NCBI GenBank assembly: GCA_016801885.1 | Contig: CM028900.1 | Location: forward strand, 3,320,001-3,384,000 | Source of the DNA: Toxotes chatareus | Taxonomy: Eukaryota; Chordata; Actinopteri; Toxotidae | Length of the DNA: 64,000 bases | Direction of reading: 5' to 3' | Shown: one piece after another, positions 1 to 12,269 of the stretch | Position numbering within the stretch: the first letter of the stretch is position 1 | How the letters are laid out: each line of letters begins with the position of its first letter | Notes under the pieces: generated by a model | Seen by the model: the letters and a program-made list of their open reading frames with translations, nothing else | Database searches by the model: none | What the model was told of the DNA's origin: nothing | Translations under genes and position numbers: made by a program

Positions 1-652
1 GTTTTCATTTGCAATTTGCAAGCGAGTAATTTGCATAATCCTTTCATTACAGTGTGTTGTCTGTTGCTCAATATGTTACCAAAAGCCAGGTAAGAGAAAG
101 ATCAAAGTTACACAGCTGTACTGGTACAAGCCAGAGACAATGACCTAGCTTGTCTGGAGTTTTATTCTAGCATTTCTAGCATCTCTAAGACCAAACATGG
201 ATGACCCTGGTTCTGCACCTTTTGCAGGACTTGACCAAGCTCTTCTATGTAAGGAAACGAGTGCTGAGCATCAAAAAGACGTCACTGATCTGTTGTCTCC
301 CTCCATTCTGGATCCAACAAACCATCTTCCTCAAGATCTCAGAAGTGTCTTCATTCAGACATTTTTGCCAAATTAACCTTTTCCTCTGAGCTCTTGTATG
401 ACGCAGCGACAGGACCTGCTGATCCGAATGCCTTGCTGATGGCGATAATGACTGAACAAAACTCCTGCCAACCTGTAGCTCGTTGAAAATTATATTAATT
501 TTCTCGCCATAAATGAGGGTTCAACATGAAGAAAAAAAAAAGGATCTGCTATATGCAGTTAAATTCATAAGCCTAAAAATATTCAAGATCAGTCATGGAC
601 TCTGCAGAGAAGTGGTGATTAACTCCAACCCCTTCATTATCCTGTCACATAA
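1..652. other. Flanking DNA, no supported gene
   Basis: Positions 200-485 on the plus strand read as two adjacent coding-like frames (containing APFAGLDQALLCKETSAEHQ and LLYDAATGPADPNALLMAIM) joined only by a frame change near 365-380. No family was recognised. It could be another decayed exon or chance. Confidence 0.25.
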
Positions 653-1090
653 ATGATCGGCTCCTAATTATCATCGTATGCCTCCAGCCCCAGACTCTCC
701 ACTGGTGCAAAACATGCTGCTCAGAGCTCTGCACCTGGCATGCTGGATAATGTAGTCCAGTTTCACAAGATGGTCCAGGTCCTCAAAAGTTCTGCTCTCC
801 AGGTCAGCGAGGTAGTTATGAGCCAGGACAAGCTTTGTGACGGAGTCCGTGCCCAGAGAGAAGTCTCCCTCCAGGACAGAGCTGGTTGAGCCTCTGTAAA
901 CTTTGGAAGTTGATGAAAGAGAAGTTGTATTGTTCCCTCTGCAACGCTTCAGACCCTTCTGTCAGAGGGTTCTTTGACAGATCCAAATGCCCTGTGTTGA
1001 ATGGGACATCGCTGAGAGCAGTGGGGAAATTTCTGTCTGTGGAGTTGCTATATTTCAGGTCTGGGAGACAGTTACATCCCTTATAACAAG
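653..1090 (-). pseudogene. Possible decayed leucine-rich-repeat gene fragment
   Basis: On the minus strand, from 1090 downward, one frame reads CYKGCNCLPDLKYS, resembling an LRR N-cap CxxxCxC start, then GHLDLSKNPLT. After a frame change near 860-880 it continues TDSVTKLVLAHNYLADLES and TFEDLDHLVKLDY, which fit the LRR pattern LxxLxLxxNxL twice. It then runs into stops near 675. An acceptor-like TTTCAG lies just before 1090. No gene can be named. It may be a pseudogene remnant or a diverged exon; the frame change argues for decay. Confidence 0.4.
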
Positions 1091-2302
1091 CTGAAACTAC
1101 CCTCGGAACTGAAGAGGTGAGAAATGATAGTGAAAGAAAAGTAACCTAAAGGCAGGTGAAAAAAAAAAGAGAAATAAATGTGCTTGTCACATTTTTTCCA
1201 GTCTGTTCTCCTGTCAGATATCATACAGCATATACAATACTTCATTTCAAAAAGCTGTGTGTATATACAGAGTTAAACCCCATGCAAACTGACTGATTAC
1301 TTCATCAAAAAAGGTGTGAACAAAGCAAAAAAATAAAAGTACTTCACAGGTCACTCAAAGCATAACAAAGTAAGAAATCTACTCCTCCTTTGCCTGGATG
1401 AGGCCAGATGCCTGCCAGAAGCTGAAAGGAGGTTGCTTACTTGCACTCCCAGTGCCAGAGCATCAGGCCTACTCAGACAAAGGGAGTGTGAATAATTGAC
1501 AGCACAGCAGCCTGGTGCAGTCACATTCAGCTAATGGGGGATGGAAAAAAATGAGCTCTGGAAAAGCAAGGTTGGCACAGTTGCCTGTCTGGTATAATGT
1601 AACACTGAGGTCTTATCAGTGGTGAGACTAGGCAGAGAAAAAAATGTGGGGATTTCTGCAGAATAGAATTGTAACTCCACATTTCAGAAGGGGGACTGGA
1701 GTGTTTTGGAAGCAGAGGCAACTTACTGGTTGAGTGAAACCCACAAACTGTAAAGGAATTAAAGACAGCATCGGTTATGTCATTCATAGGTTTGACAGAA
1801 CATGTTTTGAGGCCTGGAGTTTGGAATAGGAAGTTGTTAAGTGTTCATTATGCCCTGAGTGAAAGACAAAGGTGGAAAGTCATTTTAATGAGGGGTTCTA
1901 ACTAAGGGTTGCTGTAGTGCTGCACTTCATAATATATTCAGCTGAATTACACTTCACTGAATCATGTTTTATTTTCAGAATTATGAGGTGAATTAGTTTC
2001 CTACATGTGCAGCCCAGTCTGTTGCAACCTTGGAACAGCACGACAATTTAGAAACTTAAAGGCACAATCCAAATATAGACCAAAAAAGAAAAAAAGAAAA
2101 TGAGCTGCTTGGGCCAAAGCAAGGCAGAGCGGTTTTAGAAGAAGCACAGTATCTACAGGTAAAGTTAGCCTCAGTGTTAAAACTGAAAACACTACACAAC
2201 CCTCATTTACTTAAGTCTTTCTGCTGTCACTAATAAAAGGCAGAAATGATCCACAATAACTTCCTAGATTTTTACGCATACATCAAGGAAATCCTTGTGC
2301 TT

Positions 2303-2365
2303 AAAGGAATAGTTCAACACTTTGGGAAATGTGCTGGTTTGATTTCTGGCAGAGAAAGGCGTTTT
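2303..2365 (-). repeat. Fragment of common teleost inverted-repeat element
   Basis: Begins TTAAAGGAATAGTTCAACAC and continues CTTTGGGAAAT, the recognisable end of a small dispersed element also present at 49083-49420. The rest of the copy is degraded. Confidence 0.5.
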
Positions 2366-5300
2366 ATAGGTAATGACTGATCTTGGTGATGGTGTATTGG
2401 TATTATTTCACACTATGTGCATGTTTCGTTTGGACCAAATAGTGCCATCTTGTCAGTAATCGTTTATTATTACCTCACACTTTCACATACATACTTTGTG
2501 CATACTGTGCTTCTTCTAAACCCACCCTGCCTTTCTTTGGCCCAAGAGATTTAGCAACATAAAGTTCAGTGTAAATGACTGTAAAAGGCCAGAATTTAGG
2601 AGATTAGAAAAATCCTGTCATTAATCAGTGGCCTGAGTTTGTACCATGAAACTGAATGGGTTATGAGGTTTTAGAGGCAAATGATGGCTGCAGGAGCTTT
2701 GTCATGTGTTAGGGATTTGGGAATTGACATCCCTGCGGAGCACTTCACTAAAAGCCGACTTTAAACTTTCATCTAAAACTCACAGCCTCCTGGATTAAAA
2801 CTAATTTAACGCTATACAGCAGACTGATATTGAACATGTTGCACCAGAAAGCAAATTTTGTTCCATAGAAATGCCTTGGGAAGCCTCGCAATGACTCAGT
2901 GATGAAGCTGAGCGAAGATTACTGGTGCTGGGGTTCATTTCTCAGTTGCAGTGAGCTGTGGCTGCTGCTCGGCATCATGGGAGTCCCTGAGCCTGGGAAA
3001 GAAAAGCAGAGCAAGAGGGAAACGGAATGGGGAAGGCACTGAAATCAACCGGGGTAATTAGCATTAATTAAGCACCCTAACATTATTGCTTCATAAAATA
3101 ATATCCTCATGATCTCACAGTGTCTGTTTTTATGTGAAAGGCTGAAAAAAGAAGCCGGTCTGATGGAATCCCATCAGGCTTCAGTGCAGAGGCAGCAGAT
3201 GGCAGTGTTGCTATCTGGATATGTGCAGTCTGAGAGCTGAGAAGGTTTTGACAATGTGTATGTAGCTCTGGGCACATGTGCCTCTGGGTAACACCGCTGA
3301 AATGCAAAACACACACCGGCTGATACCCGAGTTACTGTGTGAAAATAGGAACACTTTATTTTTTAAGTTCCCTAATTTAGCATGTAAACATTATATAAAC
3401 ATTTAAAAGATATACGTAGCGGTAAACAGATTGTGTTTATAAATATATTTATTAAGAACCCCTCCTGTGGGCACTCATGGGTGCAGGCTGCTGTATAAAC
3501 ATATAATGCATGACAACATAGTAAAAAACAGCTGTAATAATATAAAATGTGTTTTTAAAGGAGAAGTCATAATTGTTGACTAATGTTGTACATTAACAAG
3601 CACTTAAAATGTCCTCACAGCTGTCAACAACTACATTATAGCTTTACTACATTTAGTGTGCTATAAACCATTTATTAAACATTTGTCTTGACGTAAAATG
3701 CTACCTTTCTGTCTTCACTTTGCTGTTTTACGCTGGCTACTGAAATGTTTTCTTCACAGCAGATTTCCATTCAGATGTTTAATTTTCACCCATATTCATC
3801 AAAGTGGAATCACAGGATATGTGGATGGACAGAAACACAGGGGGTCTCCAGGATAATTAACAGTACTGAAAGTGTATGTGTGTTATGTCCATCAGTCGAA
3901 ATTATTTCAGTTCTGGTTCTGAAAAATCAACACTTTCTCAAACGGCTTTAACTCCTACCCAAGAACCTTTGGAGCTGTTGCTGACAGAAGCCAGTCATTA
4001 GTGAAATCAGAGCTGTAAAAAAACCCAGAACACTTCGATGTTTCCGTTGGTAGCACTGCACCATTGCTGACTTCAAAACTGACCCATTATGTGAATGTTA
4101 ATTGATTCAAACTGCTGATTGTTGTATCTGGTTCCTATGAAGTGTAGGCTTTAGCTTCCAGGGTGGTGTTAGCAGGGTGTGCGGTTAAAAAAAACAAAAA
4201 CAAAAAACAACCTAAAGACCGAATGACGAGTTTGATTTATTAACAACAGTCGATACGAGGTAAATGGTGGGCGTTCACAGCCAGAATCCTATCTGTGGTT
4301 AGGCTTAGGGCTCAAAATCAAATTTGGCTATGGTGAATGTAGGTTCTCGTAGACTGAGTTGATCTAAGTCAAAGGTCTGTACCTTTGACTTTTTTTTTCT
4401 GATACCTTGTTGTCACTCACCATTTGACCTTCATGTCAAAGCCTTGGGAGTGGATGCAAAAAATGAATGTAGGTTTTATTTCCAGAGCCCTGATGCCTAG
4501 AAATCACCCCCTCTGTTTTACATCTCTGTTATTAATAACCTCCGTTATTGAAATATCAATGTGGTGAAGGTGTCTGCACTTGGTAAAGGGCTTCACAGAG
4601 TTAATTTGAAATGTTCACACAGGCAGCTAACACATATTGTGAATGTAACAACGTGAGCCATCCGTTTGGATTGCTAACTGCAAAAGAACTGACAACAAAT
4701 GATGTTTTCAGGGTGTTGTGATGTGACATGGTGGCAGAGTTCTCTGTCATATCCCCTGACAAGTCATATAATAGGGTTATTGATAATCTGTCGCCTCTGG
4801 TGCTTTATGTGTTGCTCTGGTTCAAGTGTGATATTTGAGGCAAAGCGCCTCCAGTTCTCACGGATGTTTGCGGCATTCTACTATATGCTTTACTGATGCC
4901 GCGCACGATTAATCTGACCTGTTATTTTCACCCTGCCTGAGCCAAAAAAAGGTGTTACTAAAATTTTTTTATCTGAAATATATGTGCTGGAAGAGCTGTG
5001 TGGGATTAGTATTGATATCTAGAAAACATGGCCAGCTGCTAGGCCATGCTGCAGCCGTAAAATATATGATAGGAGCAAAGTTTAAGCTTAAACAGATAAC
5101 GATTGATTAGGGAAGATGAGGTGAAGACACACGGCCAACAGCCTTGAGTTTAAAGCAAGTTTCTTTGCTGTTCAGTTGGAATAATAAACAGAATATCTGT
5201 TTTTTTCCCCCCAAAAATCTGTGTCTTCTCCTACAGGAATCTGTTGCCAGTTCAGCCTACCTTTACTATTTTCAGATGAGATTTCACCTAAAAATGAGCA

Positions 5301-6615
5301 AAAACAAATGACAAATGACTGAGACTTTTCTTTCCTTTCACTGTTGACTTCCTGTCTGTTGTGTAGCAGTGGACATATGGTGGCAGGGAAGAAAAAGAGA
5401 GTCCAAAAGGCTCTGCAGGATGTACAGTACATATGATAAAGAAGAGGCTTACTGTAGTCAATCCAAACCACCCTGTGTGCCAGTTTTACACTATAATTGA
5501 GTGTGCTCCAGTCTTCTGAACTGTCTGTCCCTGAGCTGCTTCAGTCAATGCATGGTGACACTTCTTTTGACACTTTAAAAAGATAACATCAATATGTCAA
5601 CTGGGAGTACTGGGCTCAAGTGAAGATTTCCTTTTATTTGTCTGCTTTTGATTTTTCCTCATGATTTTCCAGAAGTGTAAATAGTGGGAGTGGAGGACAT
5701 TTTATTGCACGGCCTATATCTGGCAAACAGTCCTATATACACGTCCTCTACGTCTTGGCGTCTTCTGCTAATTAATGTGCGTGATAAAGGCTTGCAGGAT
5801 AAATTTGCAGCTGGTTCATGATAAGTCCACAGAAGACGATAATGTGAATGGAAATTTCCTTTGCTATCTTGTGACTGATACAAATGGTTGTATAGCAAAT
5901 GTAATTTCCAAGCCATTTCCTTATCTTTGCCGTGCTTTCCCATATAAAAGCATTGCTTCTCATACTTGAGGAGCAATAAGATCGTGAGATGAATGACAAC
6001 TATTCTTTTCTTTCATCTTAAAATTGTTTTTTTTTTTTTTCCCTTTCTTCATTCCCAATGCTTTCTCTTGGAGCACTTTAGCAAGGATATTCTGAAGGAG
6101 TTGCAAGTGATGGACATGAGTAGGTGCCCTTTGCATCAGCTCAAAGAACAAAGCAGTGAGTTCCCTGATTGACAAGCTACAGCCAAGCCCTCTGAGGGGT
6201 TGTTAATCTTCCCCTGTGAGCGCTGGAATTATCTTGCTGGACCTCCTGCCCTTTCACTAAGAATAAGAAGTCAAGTTTGGGAATTAGACAGCACAAGGAC
6301 ATGCCTCATCATTTACGCTGCACCGGGGAAGAATTTTAGGTGAAATCTCATCTGTGAAGAACAAAGTTTGGCTGAATTTACCTACAATTTCATTTAATCT
6401 AGGTTTAAACCCAAATAACAGGGACAGCAGCTTTCTGGGGGAGAGTGGGGTGGGAGTTAGTGGAGGTTTTCATGCAGACGTGACACCCAATCTGAAGACC
6501 TTAAGAGTGAACTGGTGTCTGTGTTACATTTTGTTTGCACTTGAAGCCAAAAAAGAGGCTGATAAACACAAGCTGCATTGTTAGTCAGCAAATCAGGTGG
6601 GTTACAGGGGAGTTT

Positions 6616-6690
6616 GTGGGTGACTGTTTCTTGGCTGAGTGATTCCTGATAAATCGATATGAGTGTGGTATCGATCTTCTTGTTGTTGTC
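6616..6690 (+). repeat. Internal fragment of the same small dispersed element
   Basis: Contains GAGTGTGGTATCGATCTTCT, which corresponds to the internal GAGTGGTATCACTCTTCTCAT part of the copy at 49083-49420. Ends are not recognisable. Confidence 0.4.
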
Positions 6691-8139
6691 TTCTTGTCTT
6701 GTGACTCTCACAGTAAAGGCAGTTACCGTACAATTTGCCTCACGTACAACTTTCTGTGTTTACAATCAAGCTCCTTTGTTTCTGTCATGATCAGAAGAAA
6801 ACAGTTGGATGTTATTTTGAGTTAATAAAACATTTCTTTCATGATCACGGAAAACAATTTGACAGCTTGTTATACTGACCACAGAATAATTGTTTTCTTA
6901 TCACAAGCCAGAAACCTTGTTGTGAAAACCAAATTTCTTTCTTATTACTTACATATTGTGGCTACGGAGTAAACAGCTCTACCTACACATCTCCAGCATG
7001 GATCTGAAATTGATTGACCTGCTAGGCATGACTGGATGCTAACTAACGTTTTCAGTGAACACAGCAGGGCTCAGTAAGTTCATAAAGCAAACATTTCAAA
7101 GTTTCATCTGGCAATGAAAATTCGAGGAAACGTGTATATGTTCTTTAATCAGTGAAGTTTCTGTGCTGTGGGAGCAGTTTCTGGTTCTCACTGGATATGA
7201 AACCTTCTAATAAGTTAGCTACTGTCGACGAGTTATTTTGATAACTCAGAAAGTCTAAAAAAATGAATTAAACAAAATGGAAACAAATAAGGCTGCTGAA
7301 ATAGAATTTCACGTCATTATTCAGTTCATAATGTCTGACTGATGTAATGACTGATGTGTTCGTCCTGTTGATGTTGTTAACATAGTCAAAAGCTGACTGA
7401 GGAAACATACATGCAGCTGCATCTCTCTCATTGGCTTTGTGTGAGAACAGTACGCTCAACTAGGAAGTAACCAAAGAAACTGGTTGTCTGGTTAATGTTT
7501 TAGCAAACAGTTGCCTAGTTACGCATCCAGCTGATGTGGAGCAACATTAACCTTCATCTGGAGTTGTGTTTCTGGCTACCTGATGAATGTGAGTCCTTTC
7601 AGCTCTATTTTTGGTTTCCACCAGCTACCACGGGAAATATCTGGCTCTTTAGTCGGTGAATGATGCACCATGTTCATGAGCTAGTTACTAACTTTGCCTG
7701 CCTGCCGTTTAGTGTTTGGTCGGTACAGTTCTGACTCTGAAAACAGCTGCTTTCTGTTGATGAGTGAGGTGAGAGTGAACCACACAGGGAACGTGTGGGT
7801 CGTAAAAATCACAGCGACAAGATGCTATTATGCCTCAATATGAAAGTATTAATTAGTTCAGCCTTACTGACTATTAATGCGATTATTATGCACATGTAAA
7901 ATTTAGTTCTGGTTCATTCGGGGTAAATAGAGTTAAAGAAATGTGCTGTATCTCCTACAATAACATGTATTGTTATTCCGGTCTGTTCTGAGCCTGTGCT
8001 TTTGTCTAAGTTTCTCAATTTCTCACCTCCACTTGAGACCAAGCTGTTGGTTAATTGGATTTTTTTCCTCTTTGGCAAACAAGAAGAGACATGCAGGCTT
8101 GTGACAGGGGTAAGACACATGCTCACACATAAAATTGTA

Positions 8140-8300
8140 TTTCTGTCTTTGTGAGGACACTTCTTGACATAATTTCTTTCCCCAGCCCAGTACCCTAACC
8201 GTAACCTAAACCTGATCCTGACCTGAACCTTAATCGTCAAACAGCCGTTTGACGGTGTGTCACAAAGAGTGGACCAGCCAAAATATCCCAGCACCATTGG
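8140..8300 (+). repeat. Interspersed repeat with CCCTAACC-like core
   Basis: GTGAGGACACTTCTTGACATA is followed by a run of TAACC/AACCT units (8190-8230), then AACAGCCGTTTGAC and GGACCAGCCAAAATATCC. This arrangement is familiar from many teleost introns (inference from memory). The TAACC units are part of this element and not telomeric DNA. Confidence 0.5.
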
Positions 8301-11300
8301 GTCTGTGACTCAAGCTGGTGCTCACAAAGATAGAAGAACTAGAACGCGCGCACACACACAAGATGCAATCCATTAGTATTTGGCCTTGAGAATATGCTAC
8401 TTGTAAAAGCTGTCCACTGTGTACTTGTAATTATGGCGAGGGATTTGATGGGGGATTGATGTGAAAGTGAGTGTGAGAGGAAGCAGGTTAGAGAGCTGAC
8501 ACCAAAAACACTATTTACAGATTTTACTGTCGTGGCTCAGGATGGTTAGCTGATTCCGACTGTTTTGCAGCGAATCTCGAGATCACATCTAAGAGAGGGG
8601 TAGGCCAGAATAAGACTCTGCACACTGATCTGAGCTCAGTTTGTGTTTGTCGAAGAGATAATATCTCCGGCTGGGACATGTGAAGCCGTGGAAGTTGAGT
8701 GAACAGTGTGTGGATTCTGCTTTGTCCCTGCTGAGGAGCTCACACCAGTTAACAGCTGTCTGCAGATATCAGAGGTCTGCACAAACAATGAAGACGAATT
8801 AGGGAGCAGACTTTGAGTTTCTGCCCTGTCTGTGCTCCAAATGATCATTTAAGTGGATGTCTGTACTTAGAGGAAGTATCTGCTGATCTCAGTGCATGTG
8901 TAGCTGTGCGGGATAGCACTTAGCCTGTTCTTTAAAACATGAATCATGATGATGCCCTTGTAAGTAGTGCAGTTTTTTTTTGTTTTTTTTTTAAAAATTC
9001 AACTGTATTGCACACGTAGGCCTAAAAATGTTTTAATCATTTTGAACTTTACAAGGAAAATAAACCCGGGGTCTACAGTTTTATAACCGAGAAACAGGTT
9101 TACAATTTAGCTTGTAATGGGCTCTTTAAACATTTTCAACACTACATGTTGAAACACAGTAGGTACAGTGTCAGTGGAGAGTAACCTGTCACCAGCAGTT
9201 GGTCTCAGTCATGTGGTCTGTTAGTAAAAACCTGGGCTTATTTCTCTTGTGGAGGGTGGGTGGTTTTACCATGACCTGTGCTGTTCAGTGATTCTGATCC
9301 CATCGAGCACACGAGGGTAATTTTTCAGCCCCAACCCGATAATAATTACAGCTGCAATTTGTTATTTAAATCACATCTGGAGAGAGGTTCTTGTATTTTA
9401 AAGTGGATCCCTGAGTTTCTTCTGCATGAAGAGCTGCTTGTTCTCTTTTCTTTTTAAATTAATAATTTCAGTCTGAAATTCAACTTTTGCGTGAAAGTGG
9501 AGCGAATCAAACATGTTTTTGTTGATCTGATATATGTAAACATGCCAACATCACATACAGGCCTATTCCAGAACCAATATGATGGGAAAAAAGAACTGAA
9601 GCCATCAGGAGAACAAGACCCCATGAAATCTCAACAAATGGGCGGCTGTAATTTCAGCTGCAGGCAGGCACTGAGCACTTTGATGCTGAAGAAAAAACGT
9701 GATGACTCTCAGCCAAGTTCTGACCAGTCAAGCAGATAAGAATAAATCACACTGCATGATATCAATGTGCTTTTACGCTCTGTTGAGACTTGATTATGAT
9801 TTTTTGACTCAAATTCACCTTGTGCAGCATCTTATAATGTGAACGTCCATGTCCATTACAGACCACATCGTGTGATTTTCAGAAGGTTAAAATCCCATTC
9901 AGAACGATGAGTTAAATTACAGAGGAGCACAGTCAATATTTCATTCTCCACCTCCCGCCGTAATGTTAATCCCATCTGAATGGGGCTTAATTGACATAAT
10001 TACTTTCAGCCTTTTGTGAGATCTGTGATCAAGTAAATACTGGTAGGCATCTTTCTTCTGTGATAAAGCATCGGCTTAACCAGCTAGCTAACGAAGCATT
10101 ATATACTAAGTCATTATACTATCTGCCTCAGACTGATGTGTTACTTTTACAACACTAACTGCTAATTTAATGTCGGGACTTGTGCATTTAGGTCTTTTTA
10201 CTTTACTTGTGTACTTCACATATGCTGTACCATATAAATTTTCAGATTTCTGTACACATTCACAAGTTTTCACCGTTTCAGAGATGGTTCCGGTAAAAAC
10301 TATAAAGAACAACTTCTGTCTTCAACCTTAAACTGAAGTGTGTTCAGCTCACTGCGTAGCTGTGCACCTACACACATAATGAGGGCTGAAGACTCTCATA
10401 TATTTTAGAATAAATGAATGTAATTTTGCAGCTTAGCATTTTACTCCCTAAATAACTCCAAACAGAAGCAGCCTCTGCATTATTCTGTATCACCGTGAGC
10501 TGGAAAAACAACAGTTGAAGTAGCAGTAAATTGTATTTGGATTGACAGCTCAATGGATCTGCCCACAGGCAGCCAAGTGTGGGAGTTGTCGGAAGCTCAC
10601 AGTGGCCTCGCTGTGTCTGTGTATTTCTGCCCTGATGACGGAGCCTCCACAGGAAGTATTTCATTAGTTGAAAAGTCTCACCCTGTCACTTGGCTAGACT
10701 CCGGTCCACCTGCATCGGTGTGTAAAGGTTTTCTTCTGTCATTCTTTCTAAAAATCTGAAATATGTTCCTGCTGTTTTCTGCCTGTATGTGTCCAGGGGT
10801 TGACGATTTACAAGCCCAAATAAGCTTGAATTAGCTGCTTGCTGTTGCTTACTTTAAATGTACTGTAATTAGTTTCAAAAGTCTGCCTCATTCTCAACCC
10901 CGCTGGCTCAGTAGCCGCAGGCTGTCATTAGACATACAATGAGTACCTGAAATAACTGTTGAACAGCAGCAATCTCGGAGATACCGCTTGCCTCTGTGAG
11001 TCACAAACCTCTCTGCAAACCGGCACACATATAGTGCAGCTGCATTATGTGTCTCGTTTGATGGAGAGGTTCATGGTGCGAAAATACAGCAGCATCGTAG
11101 TGCACATATTTACACTGAATCCTCTAATAACTTGGTTTGCAAACTCAGTCGAGCACCTCTCGTACAGGAAGTTAAAAGAATATCCCGTACACCACAGCTC
11201 ATTAACTCAGAAGTTTAGTGGAAAGGAAGTTTGTCTCCAACTTTTCTAAATGCAAAAAAAAAAAAAAAAAGAAGAAAAACCCCCCAAAAAAACACAGTAA

Positions 11301-11423
11301 CTGTGCTCCGAGGAGTTTGTGTAGGTGGCCCTGAAGTCAAAATAGAAAGCACTGAATCTAATGAATAAGCAGTGGAGGTGTTTCTAACCACCTCATCTCA
11401 TTTCTCATGTTTGTCAGACAAGG

Positions 11424-11443
11424 GTGTGTGTGTGTGTGTGTGT
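11424..11443 (+). repeat. (GT)n microsatellite
   Basis: About ten GT units in intergenic DNA. Confidence 0.9.
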
Positions 11444-12159
11444 TTTCATCTTAGGACAAAGGAGAGAGAAATTCATGGAGGGCAACAGTTGGTGAATGGG
11501 ACACATGTGAATGCATCTGGGGTAATTTAAAATGAGCACCAGCTGTGAGGCTGTTACCAACATGGAGTCATTACTTTACTGCATTATTATTTCATTATAT
11601 CAAACTGACAGAGATTCACTTATCACAACTTGTGTCTGGTACTGTATATTTTCTGCCCAATTTAGCACGACTGATGTGGATAATTATGTATAGTAACCTC
11701 TATAAACACAGATTGAGGCCACTCATACAGTCTGCACATCTCATCTATGCAGAGATGAGTGCGAACACATACTAACACATCAATATCAGATTCTGTTTCT
11801 AGCATAACCCCCTTTGAGGCATAAGGCCACATAAACTGACCGCTTGCTAAACCCCAGTGTTTCCAGTCTTAACCAGGCATGTAGGTCAAGCTTTGGACTT
11901 CTATAGTAAGACTGATAGGAAGGATTTGTCACAGCTGGTGGTTGGAGCACAGGCAGGGAGGACAGGGAAGTTACTTCAGAATAACAAATGGTGAAGACAA
12001 GGCTTACAGACAGACAACAGGGAGCAGGTAAGGTAACAAAGTCCACAGCATGGACAGAACAAAGGGACACACACTGAGACAGCATGTGCAGCAATCTGGA
12101 AACTAACTGGAGTAAAGGGGCTGGTTTAAGTAGAGGGAGAAAATGAGGGACATGAGGAA

Positions 12160-12269
12160 CAGGTGTGCAGGTAGATGGGCGCTTTCAGTGATTGGGAACA
12201 GGAAACAGGTGAGCAGGTAGACAGGAGCTTTCAGTGATTGGGAACAGGAAACAGGTGAGCAGGTAGACA
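12160..12269 (+). repeat. 46-bp tandem repeat, about 2.4 copies
   Basis: Units start at 12160, 12206 and 12252, each opening CAGGTG(A/T)GCAGGTAGA. The first two are complete and share GCTTTCAGTGATTGGGAACA. The second and third match better than the first, suggesting stepwise growth. Confidence 0.85.

Noticed and set aside
5659..5999. Overlapping frames of about 105 and 75 codons on the minus strand
   Set aside because: No motif, overlapping each other in two frames, AT-rich intergenic DNA.
8190..8230. Telomere-like TAACC/AACCT units
   Set aside because: Irregular units inside a recognisable interspersed repeat; not telomeric.
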